From assembly GCA_946807835.1 (NCBI GenBank), contig OX327683.1, positions 501,001 to 565,000 on the forward strand: 64,000 bases of DNA. Direction: 5' to 3'. The notes beneath the pieces were generated by a model. The model made no database searches. It saw only the letters and a program-made list of their open reading frames with translations, and was not told the origin of the DNA. The stretch's first letter is position 1; the number at the start of each line of letters is the position of its first letter. The stretch comes from Ailanthus altissimus. Taxonomy: Eukaryota; Streptophyta; Magnoliopsida; Sapindales; Simaroubaceae. Both the position numbers and the translations under genes were made by a program. Positions 12,379 to 22,321 of the stretch are shown here, piece after piece.

Positions 12379-14208
12379 CTAAGGGTCTTCAAAATAAATC
12401 ATCACCTGCCATTCAAACGACTTCAAACCATCTGGAGTACTAAGCACACAGTAATTTCTCCTTATTTGCAGAATTTAAATAAGAGGGAGAAAAGAAACAC
12501 ATTGACTGTCATCACATCACTTATTTAGTAAACTTTAACTTTGCGATGACGAACACTCTCCTTCAGTCTAATTTCCAAGCCCATGTATTTCCTACGCGCT
12601 AGGAGTAGAGGTTCCTGTAAAGACCATAATTAACCGAAAATTTACTTCTTTTTTTTTGTTGCTAAAATCTTTTATTCTTTGCAATAAAGCTTTTCAAGGT
12701 TACTAATCTTTTAGCACTAAAGAAATAACAACGAGAAAAATAAGTTATAATCTTTATGAAGAGAAATGGATCCTCTCCTGGTTTCGTTTTTTCCTTTTTT
12801 TTTTTTAAAAAAAAAAGAAATGTTAACAATCTCAATTGTAACATTTATATTTTAATTTTATCTTTCCTCTTATTTCTTTTTCACATATATACATTCTAAC
12901 AATCTCAATTGTAAGTGGAAACTAAAGAATTTCAAATCTTTAAGTTAATCAATTTTGTAGAACTCTTTTATAAATGGATTTTCTTATTTGAGCTCCTTGG
13001 GTGTAGTTCCGATGGTTGTGAATGTGTTTAGTATCTGTGAACATTTGAATTCAAGTAAAAATAGAAGATAAAAGTCGGCATTTTAGTAGATTAGATTTAT
13101 CATTCCACCCAAACATTTAAAGAAAAAAAAAGATTTTCTTATTTGAGATTTCCAAACAAACAAAACTCTTTTCTCTTAATACTCCTCCATAATTATAATA
13201 AATTTGTCATGCTAAAAAAATAGTAAAAACAATATACCTTCGCTCATCAAATTTGAGTTTTTTTTTTTTCTTCAAAAGTTTTTTAAATAAATGTGTTCAA
13301 AGGATAAACTAGAAAGAACTTTTAACTACACAATACTATTATCAGATATTTGTTTCTAGATCTTTAAAAATCAAAGATAGAATAAAATATAAGAGACTAG
13401 GAGAGGATCCAAATCCCTTGTAATGAAGTTAAAGTAGATGAAGTTTTGATTAAGGCGTGGGAAAATTGCCACTTTGTTTATTTCTTTTCTTCGAAATGGT
13501 GCAGTTATCTCTTTTATGAGGGCAATTAGATAACTTTCAAGAACGAAAACTGATAGCAGACAGGGGGCCATCGGCTATTTGGGAAGAAAATAAAAATCAA
13601 AGTTTTAATGAATAAATAAAAAAAGGGAACGAAAATGATAATTTTTCTGAAGTATTCAAGGCTATTCTAAATGGATCCTTTTTAATTTACAACTGATGTT
13701 ATTCAAACTAGCACATAATACTTTAATTTATTATTAAATTTAATAGGTTCTAAAATTGAAATAAATATAGAGATAAATAATTTGTTATTAATAAGAAAGA
13801 TCAACTCGTAATACGAAGTAGATGTGTAAGTATATGAGATCGAAAACCTGTTGCTGCAGCAGGTGGTGGCCCTTTTCGCAAGATGGCCTTATGTTCTTCA
13901 TCCGGAATATAATTTCTTGTTTCTTCAACGAGGATTCCCCAAAGTTTATCATTAAGCACTTTTCTTGCTGTCACTAGGAAGATGGTTGTAGCCGACGTGT
14001 CAGAAGTGAGCAGAGTTTTCCCGTCACTAGGAAGACGGATTTTCAATTCATTTATGAAGGTCTTAAGGTAAACTTTTCCATGACGGTTATTATTGAGCAG
14101 TTTATTCTGTTCCATTTGCTGTATGAAGCTACCCATACTGTCAGCAGTAAGCCATTTGAGTTTTGCCGCTAACTTTAAGAACTTCTCCCAGTCCTCCTTT
14201 GCTGCCAT
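12379..14208 (-). pseudogene. Small-gene family member g1, truncated C-terminus
   Basis: The family is unrecognised. Exon 1 runs 14208-13848 (MAAKEDWEKFLKLAAKLKWL at the start, SMGSFIQQMEQNK, then FLVTARKVLND) and ends in phase 1 at AG|GTTTTCGATC. Exon 2 begins at 12431 after a pyrimidine-poor but consensus CTCCAG and reads DGLKSFEWQVMIYFEDP. It then meets TAG at 12381-12379, where g5 has TCG; a base change just after also shifts the frame. Exon 1 carries about ten extra residues (KVYLKTFINELKIR region) compared with g5. A TATA box lies at 14270-14277. Transcription may still occur; the product would lack the last 29 residues of g5. Start chosen from the conserved MA(A/E) alignment, not the longer upstream frame. 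Confidence 0.6.
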
Positions 14209-14269
14209 TTCCTCTGATCTCTTCTTGTTTAAAATTAACCTATTTGCTCCGGCCTTTGCAGCAGCAAAA

Positions 14270-14277
14270 TATTTATA
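14270..14277 (-). promoter_or_regulatory. TATA box of g1
   Basis: TATAAATA on the minus strand, about 62 bases upstream of the g1 ATG. It lies in a promoter segment (14209-14430) conserved in g2, g3 and g5, including 'atttatttaaataaataaat' and an ACGT core (cgacgtgg). Confidence 0.6.
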
Positions 14278-15286
14278 CACCGAGGATCAACCTATGTGCT
14301 GATATATTTATTTATTTAAATAAATGAAGACTCTGAGTTGCAAAACTCTTCCACGTCGATATAAAACTTCATGTCTTGTTTACATGATCATATCTACCAA
14401 GTCATTGAAATCCGTAAAGGTTATACCTTTAAAAAACTTTAAAAAATACAAACTTTAAAAAATACTTTTTGCCCCTTAAAGTCAATTTTAAATATGAAAG
14501 AGACGATTCATTATTTAAGTCTCATCTGTTATTAATCGTGGGATTAAAAAAGGTATTTTAATAGAATGTCACATTATTTAAGATAAACATAAATGTCAGC
14601 TACTCTTGTTTGTAAATAGTAACGGTTATTATTGAAACAATAAGAGGAAGGGCTATTAATTGTGTCAACAACTCTTATTAGTGTCAATATTCTTGTTTGC
14701 AAATATATATGAAATTGGTTCATACAACACACTGATAGATTGATAAATAAAAGGAAAATATTAGAAAGGCAACAGTAAATCATCCCCTGCCATTCAAACG
14801 ACTTCAAACCATCTGGAGTACTAAACATACAGTAATTTCTCCTTATTTGCAGAATTTAAATAAGAGGGAGAAAAGAAACACATTTGACACTCATCACATC
14901 ACATGTTTATTAAACTTTAACGTGGGGACGACGATCTCTCTCCTTGTTTCTTTTTTCCAAGCCCATGTATTTCCTGCGCGCTAGGAGTAGAGGTTCCTGT
15001 AAAGACCATAATTAACCGAAAATTTACTCTCTTTTTTTTTTGTTGCTAAAATCTTTTATTCTTTGCAATAAAGAATTTCAAAGTTACTAATCTTTTAGCA
15101 CTAAAGAAATAACAACGAAAAAAATAAGATATAATCTTTATAAAGAGATATCGATCCTCTCCTGGTTTCGTTTTTTCTTTTTTTTTTAAAAAAAAAAGAA
15201 AAAAAGAAATGTTAACAACCTCAATTGTAACATTTATATTTTAATTTTCTCTTTCCTCTTATTTCTTTTTCACATATATACATTCT

Positions 15287-15305
15287 AACAATCTCAATTG
15301 TAAGT
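15287..15305. repeat. Target-site duplication of R1-1 (left)
   Basis: Nineteen bases repeated exactly at 16474-16492. The undisturbed single copy is present in the inverted duplicate near 61928-61950. Confidence 0.9.
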
Positions 15306-15357
15306 AGCTCTCAAAACTCTCTAAACAAAAGAACCAAGAGCTGCGGCAGCTAAACCC

Positions 15358-15386
15358 CCGGAGAGAGGCCGACGGCCTCTCTCCGG
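15358..15386 (+). other. R1-1 5' RNA hairpin
   Basis: ccggagagaggcc, loop gac, then the perfect complement ggcctctctccgg: a 13-bp stem with a 3-base loop, 53 bases from the element's 5' end. Equivalent hairpins occur in R1-2 and R1-3. Confidence 0.8.
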
Positions 15387-16149
15387 AGGCTTCCTCCTTT
15401 CCTTTTTGTTTTCTATCATGCTCTCTCTTCCCCTCCTTTTACCTCTGTTTTTGTGCGATGTTACCGTTTTTTTCTGTTTCCGGTGTAGGTGAGGTTTTCG
15501 GCCGGCGAGCTCTTGCGTGGGTCCGTGATCCCTTGGCTGTCGCTGAACCTCCTCAACACCGTCGAGCTTCTCAAGCAATCACCGGTCGTTTCTCCGGCAG
15601 TTTTCCTGGCAGTGCTCATACGGGTTTCTTTTTGGACGGAGTTTGTGCGACACGCGCCGCCCCTCCTAGGCCCCCGATGACAACGCCCCTGCTCTGCCCT
15701 AGCCGGACTCAACCGTGTGCCACTTTCTTTTCATTTTCGGCCATCTCTCCGATCATCCTCCACGCCGTCCACCGTCAGACACCCTACCACTACTTCGAGC
15801 TGCGGTGCTTCTGCAGCCTGTGCCTCGCCTGAACGAGTTAGTGTGCCTCTGCCGAGCCCACACCGCGCCTCCCCGGGTCACAATGGATCTGGTCCGGAAA
15901 TCGGCGTGCTTTCCTGCCTTTTTTCAGCCATTTTCGGCCGTGCTCTGTCTGTCCTGCGACGGCTATGCTCCCGTCCGACGGTACTCCGTTCAGGAATTTT
16001 TGTGGTACCTAAATATGTGCCGGTTGTTTATTTGTTGTTGTTGATTGTGGTACCGGAATATGTGCCGGTTGTTTGCTTGATTGGTTTTTATACGCGTTCG
16101 CTTGTAGTTTTATGTAATAAGTTTCTCTCCCTTTTTAAGGGATCTGAAT

Positions 16150-16295
16150 TTTCCTTTCTTCGGAAAGGTCTGAATTTCCCTTTCTTCGGAAAGGTCTGTA
16201 TTTCCCTTTCTTCAGAAAGGTCGGTTATCCCTTTCTTCGGAAAGGTTGGTTATCCCTTTCTTCGGAAAGGTCGGTCTCTCTTTCTTTTGAAAGAG
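16150..16295 (+). repeat. R1-1 3' array of UUCG-loop hairpins
   Basis: Six consecutive 16-18 base hairpins. Units at 16153, 16179, 16230 and 16255 read CCTTTC-TTCG-GAAAGG. The unit at 16205 has loop TTCA, and the last (16277-16294) reads CTCTTTC-TT-GAAAGAG. Spacing is 25-26 bases with 'tctgaattt' type linkers. In RNA the C(UUCG)G loop is an exceptionally stable tetraloop. Confidence 0.85.
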
Positions 16296-17650
16296 TCTTG
16301 TCCTTACCCACTATGGGTATGACGGCCTTCTTCTTTGTGAGAGGTTTGAATCAGATGCTCTCGAAATGTATTTATCTTTCTCTGTTATTCCTTTAATATG
16401 TATATTAAAGGATCTTGATGTAATATCTTAACGATATTAATGAAATGATATGATTCCACTCAAAAAAAAAAAAAACAATCTCAATTGTAAGTGGAAACTA
16501 AAGAATTTCAAATCTTTAAGTTAATCAATTTTGTAGAACTCTTTTATGAATGGATTTTCTTATTTGAGCTCCTTGAGTGTTGTTCCGATGGTTGCGAATG
16601 TGTTTAGTATCTGTGAACATTTGAATTTAAGTAAAAATAGAAGACAAAAGTTGGTATTTTAGTAGATTAGATTTATCATTCCACCTAAACATCTAAAGAT
16701 AAAAAAAGATTTTCTTATTTGAGATTTCCGAACAAACAAAACTCTTTTCCCTTAATACTCCTTCATCATGATAATAAATTTGTCAAGCTAGAAAAATAGT
16801 AAAACCAATATACCTTCGCTCATCAAATTTGAGTTTTTTTTTTTTTTCAAAAGTTTTTTTAAATAAATGTGTTCAAAGGATAATCTAGAAAGAAATTGTA
16901 ATTACAAAACTATTATTAGATATTTGTTTCTAGATCTTTAAAAATCAAAGATAGAATAAAATATAAGAGACTAGGAGAGGATCCAAATCCCTTGTAGTAA
17001 AGTTAAAGTAGATGTAGTTTTGATTAAAGTAAGGGAAAATTGCCACTTTCTTGAATTATTTTTTTATTCGAAATGGTGCAGTTATCTCTTTTATGAAGGC
17101 AAGTAGATAACTTTCAAGAGCGAAAAATGATACCAAACAGGATACCATTGGTTATTGAAATAAATATATAGATAAATAATTTGTTATTAATAAGAAAGAT
17201 CAACTCATAAATATGAAGTAGAAGTGTAAGTATATGAGATCGAAAACCTGTTGCTTCAGCAGGTCGTTGCCAAGTCTTCAAGATGGCCTTGTGTTCGTCA
17301 TCCGTAAGATATTCTTCCATTCTTTTAACGAAGTTTCTCCAAAGTTCATCATTAAGCACTTTTCTTGCTGTCACTAGGAAGATGGTTATAGCCGACCTAT
17401 TACGAGAAATGAACATTTTACTGACCATCAATTGACGTATGAAGATCTTTATGTTGGCATCAGTGAGCAGATTATTCTGTCCCATTTGCTGTACGAAGCT
17501 ACCCATACTGTCAGCAGTAAGCCAATTGAGTTTTGCCGCTAATTGTAAGAATTTCTTCCAGTCCTCACTTTCTGCCATTTCCTCTGATCTCTTTCTTGTT
17601 TAAAATTAACCTGGGACGATATGAAAGCTCCTCCCTTTGCACCAGCAACA

Positions 17651-17658
17651 TATTTATA
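17651..17658 (-). promoter_or_regulatory. TATA box of g2
   Basis: TATAAATA on the minus strand, 73 bases upstream of the ATG at 17578. The whole surrounding promoter matches that of g5. Confidence 0.6.
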
Positions 17659-17835
17659 CACCGAGGATCAACCTATGTGCTGATATATTTATTTATTTAA
17701 ATAAATGAAGACTCTGATTTGCAAAACTCTTCCACGTCGATATAAAACTTCATGTATTGTTTACATGATCATATCTACCAAGTCATTGAAATCCGTAAAG
17801 GTTATACCTTTAAAAAACTTTAAAAACTTTAGAAA

Positions 17836-18211
17836 AAACTTTACTATCTATCCATTTTTATTTGACAATTGTTTTTTTAATCCCTAATGAAACTCATTAA
17901 ATTAACTAAATTTTAGATAGTTAAGACATCAAACAACGAGTCTTAACTTATACAAAATTCTAAACCCACAAAAACTTTATTTTACACATAAAAGATACAC
18001 CATTACGATTGCAATTCATTCTTTGCAAACACGGCATTCTTCCATCGCATCTTTTGACATTCTTCTTAAAACACTAGGCAATCATACTGAAAAGCCCAAG
18101 GTAGGATTTAAAAAGGAGTACCCTTTAATAAATAAGCTAGGGTATTTTATAGTCTGAAACAATAAATTTATTCCACACAAGGCACCGAAGGCCAAAAACA
18201 CCTTAATTATA
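17836..18211. other. Intergenic, nothing recognised
   Basis: AT-rich sequence beyond the conserved g2 promoter, with no supported gene or repeat. It ends in the R1-2 target site. Confidence 0.4.
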
Positions 18212-18427
18212 TTTTAGTATCCTATACTTTTTTTTTTTTTGTTGAGAATGAATTCAGATTATATCATTAATATCATCAAGATATTACAACAGATGTCTTT
18301 GATACAACGATCAAAGAATTGTATCAAAGAAATAACAGAATAAGGGAATTACATCTTGAGATCTGAGCCAAAACTCTTACAAAGAAGAGTGGCAGTTATA
18401 CCCATCTCGGGTAATAACACATACGAA

Positions 18428-18547
18428 CTCTTTCAAAAGAAAGAGATATAAGACCTTTCCGTAGAAAGGGAAATACAGACCTTTCCGTAGAAAGGGAAAT
18501 ACAGACCTTTCCGTAGAAAGGGAAATACAGACCTTTCCGTAGAAAGG
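18428..18547 (-). repeat. R1-2 3' array of UACG-loop hairpins
   Basis: Four identical 26-base units (hairpins at 18532-18547, 18506-18521, 18480-18495, 18454-18469), each CCTTTC-TACG-GAAAGG on the minus strand. A fifth, CTCTTTC-TT-GAAAGAG, lies at 18428-18445. UACG belongs to the same stable UNCG tetraloop class as the UUCG loops of R1-1. Confidence 0.85.
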
Positions 18548-19417
18548 GAAATACAGATCCCTTAAACAAGGGAGAAATTATTGACCGCATAATTTAAACT
18601 AAAACTATCGTCAAATCTACCCCTAACTAACAATAATAACCCAACAAACAGAGGGATAAAATTGCCAAATCGACAAGGGCAGGGTACATAGGAAAAATGA
18701 ACGATAGCAGTCGGTCGGAAACCAAACACGTCGAAAAACGACCAAAGGACACAGGCGGTGCCTGGAGTTTGAGAGCGGCCTAATCCGGCGGGACTAACCA
18801 CCAGAACACCCACCGGACACCAGCAGAGGTGGCATGAAGATCGACAGTCCCAAGGGCCGCCGGAGACGACAATGCTGTCCGGCGGAAGGGGGAAACAGGC
18901 GCCGCTGAAGGGGGGTGGTGGTGGAGCACACTGAGGAACCGCAGCAACCAAAGTCGCACCCGGCGGACTTGGTCACCCGATGGCTGGTCGGAACGAAGCA
19001 GAAGAAAAAAACAGTGAATGGCAGCCCCGTGAGATCCGACTGAGGAGCGGAAGTGCAGTGGTGTCCGGCAAGGGGAGCAGGAGTACGTCGAGTGGTTGAG
19101 CTGCCGCAGGACATGGACGAAAGCACCTCGGTCCCGAGCAGGTCGAAGGAAGCTGGCCTGGAACCATGGTCAGAAACCGGCGAAGCAACAAAACTCGGAA
19201 AAGGTAGGAGCCCCCCGGCCCTTAGCGCGGCGGAGGCTGGAAAGTAGTTCTCGAAGCAGGCCCGAGAACATGGCTCGACACCGGTGAAGCAAACAGAACT
19301 CGGAAGCAAAATCGGCAAAGGCCGCTGAAGACAAACGGGGGCACGGGTGGAAGCCGAAGAAAGTGAGCTAGAGGCAGAGAAGAAGATCGGGAAGAGAGGG
19401 GAGAGGGGAGAAAGGTT

Positions 19418-19451
19418 CCACCGGAGAAGGGCTGAAGCCCCTCTCCGGTGG
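19418..19451 (-). other. R1-2 5' RNA hairpin
   Basis: A 15-bp stem around a 4-base loop (arms ccaccggagaagggc and gcccctctccggtgg) with a single non-Watson-Crick pair. It is in the same position as the R1-1 hairpin but with different bases, so pairing rather than sequence is kept. Confidence 0.75.
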
Positions 19452-19541
19452 GGAAGATGGCTCGTGCGGCGCTTCTCTTTTTTTCCTTTCAGAGAGAAAG
19501 TTGAGAAACCCTAATGAGTATGGCTTTTAGTATCCTATACT

Positions 19542-20130
19542 AATCATATATTTTTTATTTATTTATTATGTAAGATTGGCTTCATCACCACTTATAATTT
19601 AAGCTCTATTTATTTGGATAAACGACTTACATTTAAGACCGTCAAAGTGAATTTATAGTATCATTTTTTAAACTCTAAATACTCTTTAGAGGTAATTTGA
19701 ATTTTACTCTGAAACTCAAAAAACTAAAGAGGTTAAAATATAACATCTAGACTTAGACCAGCTCATTCCTAAAGTTTGTCACATCATCGCCACGTAATCA
19801 AAACAAATAACATTTTACCGCGTAACAAACTTTCAAATTCGGCCTAAACAAGAATCAAATAAATTTTTTTCTTAATATAATTTCTAAATATATGACAAAA
19901 TAAAATTATCTGGAGTAATTGCGATATATCATCATGATCCAAAATAAAGTTTACTTGCATTTCATATTGCTACATAACAGCTTGATCTAGAAGCTTAACA
20001 CGTGTAAACCACAAACAAATGAACGTTTCTGTGCGTTTGTTGGTTTTCACAAACGGGTTTGTAATATTAATTTTTTAATATTTTTTTAAACAGTAAAGCA
20101 ATATTTTCAGATATCTATTTACAATAAGAA
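19542..20130. other. Intergenic, nothing recognised
   Basis: AT-rich sequence without supported genes. It lies between the R1-2 target site and a SINE. Confidence 0.4.
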
Positions 20131-20245
20131 AAAATCGTGGGCCTCGGGTGCCAGCTCAGGTGGCTTTGGCACCCCACCGATCATGAGGTTGGCGTTCGAT
20201 TCCCCCATCCCAAGTTGTTGCACGTGTATATATAGATAAAAAAAC
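20131..20245 (+). mobile_element. tRNA-derived SINE
   Basis: A GC-rich stretch in AT-rich DNA with spaced pol III internal promoter motifs: an A-box-like TGCCAGCTCAGGTGG near 20149 and a B-box-like GCGTTCGATTCCCCC near 20193. This layout is that of plant SINE heads. It is followed by 'ttgttgcacgtgtatatata' and an A-rich tail. Target duplications were not identified. A degenerate tRNA pseudogene is the alternative; no cloverleaf was found. Confidence 0.55.
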
Positions 20246-20509
20246 AAAAATAGTTCTTTTATATATTAGATTCTCTCGCTAGATAAAATACATGTTCATG
20301 TCGCAATTTCCACATCTACAGGAATAGCACATTAGGAATTTGTTTGTTTAGTTGTTAAAATTTTGTTAAATTATTCAGTTTCTAATTTTTTTTAAATACC
20401 TTAACTAGTCCCTGTTATTAAAAAAACATTTAAGATAATTTTTAAGATAATAAAATAAATTTGATTAAATATAAAATTATCTATCATAATTAAACATATC
20501 AAATTATTT
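20246..20509. other. AT-rich spacer
   Basis: No gene or repeat recognised; it ends at the inverted repeat that marks the g3 breakpoint. Confidence 0.35.
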
Positions 20510-20542
20510 GATTACCTTAAAAAAGTCTCTCTTAAGGTAATC
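20510..20542. repeat. 11-bp perfect inverted repeat at the g3 breakpoint
   Basis: gattaccttaa (20510-20520) and its exact complement ttaaggtaatc (20532-20542) around an 11-base spacer. The right arm is exon 1 sequence of g3; the left arm lies outside the gene. Confidence 0.7.
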
Positions 20543-20677
20543 TTTTCCATGAGGGTTATCATTGAGCAGTTTATTCTGTTCCATTTGCTGTATGAAGCTA
20601 CCCATACTGTCAGCGGTAAGCCATTTGAGTTTTGCCGCTAACTTTAAGAACTTCTCCCAGTCCTCCTTTGCTGCCAT
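20535..20677 (-). pseudogene. Small-gene family fragment g3 (5' part of exon 1)
   Basis: From the ATG at 20677 it encodes MAAKEDWEKFLKLAAKLKWL, then SMGSFIQQMEQNKLL, nearly identical to g1. Family similarity ends after about 45 codons at 'taccttaag'. The rest of exon 1, the intron and exon 2 are gone. The promoter (20678-20930) with a TATA box at 20750-20757 is retained. The break coincides with an 11-base inverted repeat. Confidence 0.75.
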
Positions 20678-21150
20678 TTCCTCTGATCTCTTTCTTGTTT
20701 AAAATTAACCTATTTGCTCCTGCCTTTGCACCAGCAAAATATTTATACACCGAGGATCAACCTATTTGCTGATATATTTATTTATTTAAATAAATGAAGA
20801 CTCTGAGTTGCAAAACTCTTCCACGTCGTTATAAAACATCATGTCTTGTTCATAAATAATTAATTACATGATCGTGTCTACCAAGTCATTGAAATCCGTA
20901 AAGGTTATTTTTTCTTTCCAAGTTTGGATATAACATAAGGAAAATGACCTTAATATTTACTGTAAGATGTTTTTAACATTGTAACAATAAAATTTACAAA
21001 TGTCAACAACAAAAAGGCTATTGGCTATTAATCATATTGTAAAATATTAAGGTCTTAATATTTATAAACAAATATCTTACTGCAAGATATTTACTGTGAA
21101 GTCTCATCTGTTATTAATCGTGGGATTAAAAAAGTAATCTTTATTAAGAG
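20678..21150 (-). promoter_or_regulatory. Upstream region of g3, family-conserved
   Basis: It shares with g1, g2 and g5 the TATA box (20750-20757), the 'atttatttaaataaat' block, the ACGT core (aacgacgtgg) and the distal 'aacctttacggatttcaat' block near 20900. From 20930 to 21130 it extends into sequence also present at 59300-59540 and 60400-60600 ('gatatttgtttataaatat' and 'atcccacgattaataacaga'). Confidence 0.5.
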
Positions 21151-21516
21151 ATTGAGATCCTCGCCTGGTTTCTTTTTTTTTTTTTTTTAAAAGATCTGTT
21201 AACTTGTGGTATATACACTTTGAATGATCCAAATTAAGATATTAAATTTTAATTCCTACGTCAATGTTAAAATTATAATTTTTACACCTGCAATTTATTG
21301 TTGTATTAAATTTCAATTTTCTCTTTCCTCTTAATTCTTTTTTCACATATGTACATTCAACAATCTCAATTGTAAGTGGAAACTGAAGAATTTCAAATCT
21401 TTAAGTTAATCAATTTTGTAGAACTCTTTTATAAATGGATTATCTTGTTTGAGCTCTTTGAGGGTAGTTCCGAGGTTCTGAATATGCTTTGTGTATGTGA
21501 TTATTTGAATTCAAGT

Positions 21517-22252
21517 TGTTGAAGCGGAAGCACACAAATAAGTTAAATAATTCATTCAAGTAATATAATAATGCAGAACAAGTTATTAAGAAATAAAAGA
21601 GAGAAAGGGGTAGAAGAAGAACACACAAAGAATTACGTGATTCGGCAACTTGCCTACATCTACGGCGGATCAAGATCACACTCTTCTCTTATTATGAATC
21701 ATAAGGCAATCACAAAGTATGCCTATTACAAGAAAGATCATAAAGAATACTCTCTCTTGCTATCTAGGAATTTTCTCTCACAAAAAACCACTAAAAATAA
21801 TCACTAAAATTATCTAACTTGACCACAAAGATTGTCAAGATCACCAAGTTATGTTTACAAGCCAATTGATAGCCTTTATATAGGCCTTGGGACGTCCTAG
21901 GTTTTCCCTATACGTGTGGGAATCGTATTAGGGAGTCCTAGAGCAAGTGGGAGACGAAATTGGGAAGTTTCTATTTTTGGGATACTATTCCTGCGTTTAG
22001 CGCTGCAGTGCTGGGATCTCATCGCTCCAGCGCTGGCGCGTTTCTGCTGAGCGCTGGCTTCCTGGCGCCGCGGCGCTAACATACTGGAATTTGCGCCGCA
22101 GCGCCTATGCCTTGTCGTTGCGGCACTGGTGCCTGGCGCGCCCTTCTTCGTTGTTCGCCTCCTTTCGCGTCCATCTTCGATCCGTGCACACCCTACGCAC
22201 TTGGCTTGATCCCCAAATCACATTCCAATGATTGTTAATCAATATTCTCACA
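21517..22252 (-). repeat. 3' LTR of Copia C
   Basis: 736 bases, TG...CA termini (minus strand TGTGAGAATATTGATTA-like start, CTTCAACA end). The TATA box is at about 21874-21883 on the minus strand; the GC-rich GCGCC block is at 21990-22150. Confidence 0.9.
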
Positions 22253-22321
22253 AATCCCCTTCTTGATTCAAAATCATTCACAAAGTAAATCGATCTCTCA
22301 TTTCCGCATCTTCGGTCACCC

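Larger units (their letters stand above)
15306..16473 (+). mobile_element. R1-1: poly(A) retroposon with 5' hairpin and UUCG hairpin array
   Basis: It is bounded by a perfect 19-base target duplication (aacaatctcaattgtaagt at 15287-15305 and 16474-16492) and ends in a poly(A) run, so it was inserted by target-primed reverse transcription. It is GC-rich in the middle, unlike its flanks. The 5' hairpin is at 15358-15386 and six 3' hairpins at 16150-16295, followed by 'acccactatgggt' and a conserved tail 'gatgtaatatcttaacgat'. Open frames across the core (for example 15458-15832) differ from those in other copies and show no known domain. I judge it non-coding and non-autonomous, presumably mobilised by an L1-type LINE. 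It lies in the g2 intron. Confidence 0.8.
14574..17578 (-). pseudogene. Small-gene family member g2, exon 2 altered by deletion
   Basis: Exon 1 (17578-17248) encodes exactly the same 110 residues as g5, starting MAESEDWKKFLQLAAKLNWL. The donor is CAG|GTTTTCG. Exon 2 starts at 14812 after TACTCCAG and reads DGLKSFEWQGMIYC. A deletion of about 80 bases relative to g5 then sends the frame into unrelated sequence, staying open to 14574. The predicted product has an abnormal 70-odd residue tail. The intron holds retroposon R1-1 (15306-16473). If unspliced, exon 1 runs on to 17114. The TATA box is at 17651-17658. A protein is possible but I judge it a decayed copy. Confidence 0.5.
18229..19524 (-). 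mobile_element. R1-2: poly(A) retroposon with UACG hairpin array
   Basis: Minus-strand element with its poly(A) tail as a T run at 18228-18240. It is flanked by the 17-base duplication ttttagtatcctatact (18212-18228 and 19525-19541). Read 5' to 3' it starts near 19524 with 'ccatactcattagggttt', has a hairpin at 19451-19418, a GC-rich core of about 900 bases unlike that of R1-1, and a tail with five hairpins (18547-18428). It closes with the family tail 'gatgatattaatgatataat'. The core contains long frames on both strands by virtue of its GC content, but no domain I recognise. Confidence 0.8.

Noticed and set aside
14209..14280. Longer start for g1 (24 extra codons)
   Set aside because: The extension runs through the TATA box and is not shared by g2 or g5; the conserved MA start is preferred.
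16150..16295. CRISPR-like array
   Set aside because: Regular spacing comes from identical hairpins with short repeated linkers, not unique spacers, and the DNA is clearly plant.
15458..16322. Overlapping open frames up to 201 codons in R1-1
   Set aside because: GC-rich DNA leaves several frames open at once. They are Pro/Ser/Arg-rich, differ from frames in R1-2 and R1-3, and part runs through the hairpin array.
18562..19318. Open frames of 129 and 174 codons in R1-2
   Set aside because: Same reason: overlapping frames in a GC-rich core, not conserved among copies, no recognised domain.
20131..20245. Functional tRNA gene
   Set aside because: A- and B-box-like motifs are present but no acceptor stem or full cloverleaf could be drawn, and it continues into an A-rich tail; a SINE fits better.
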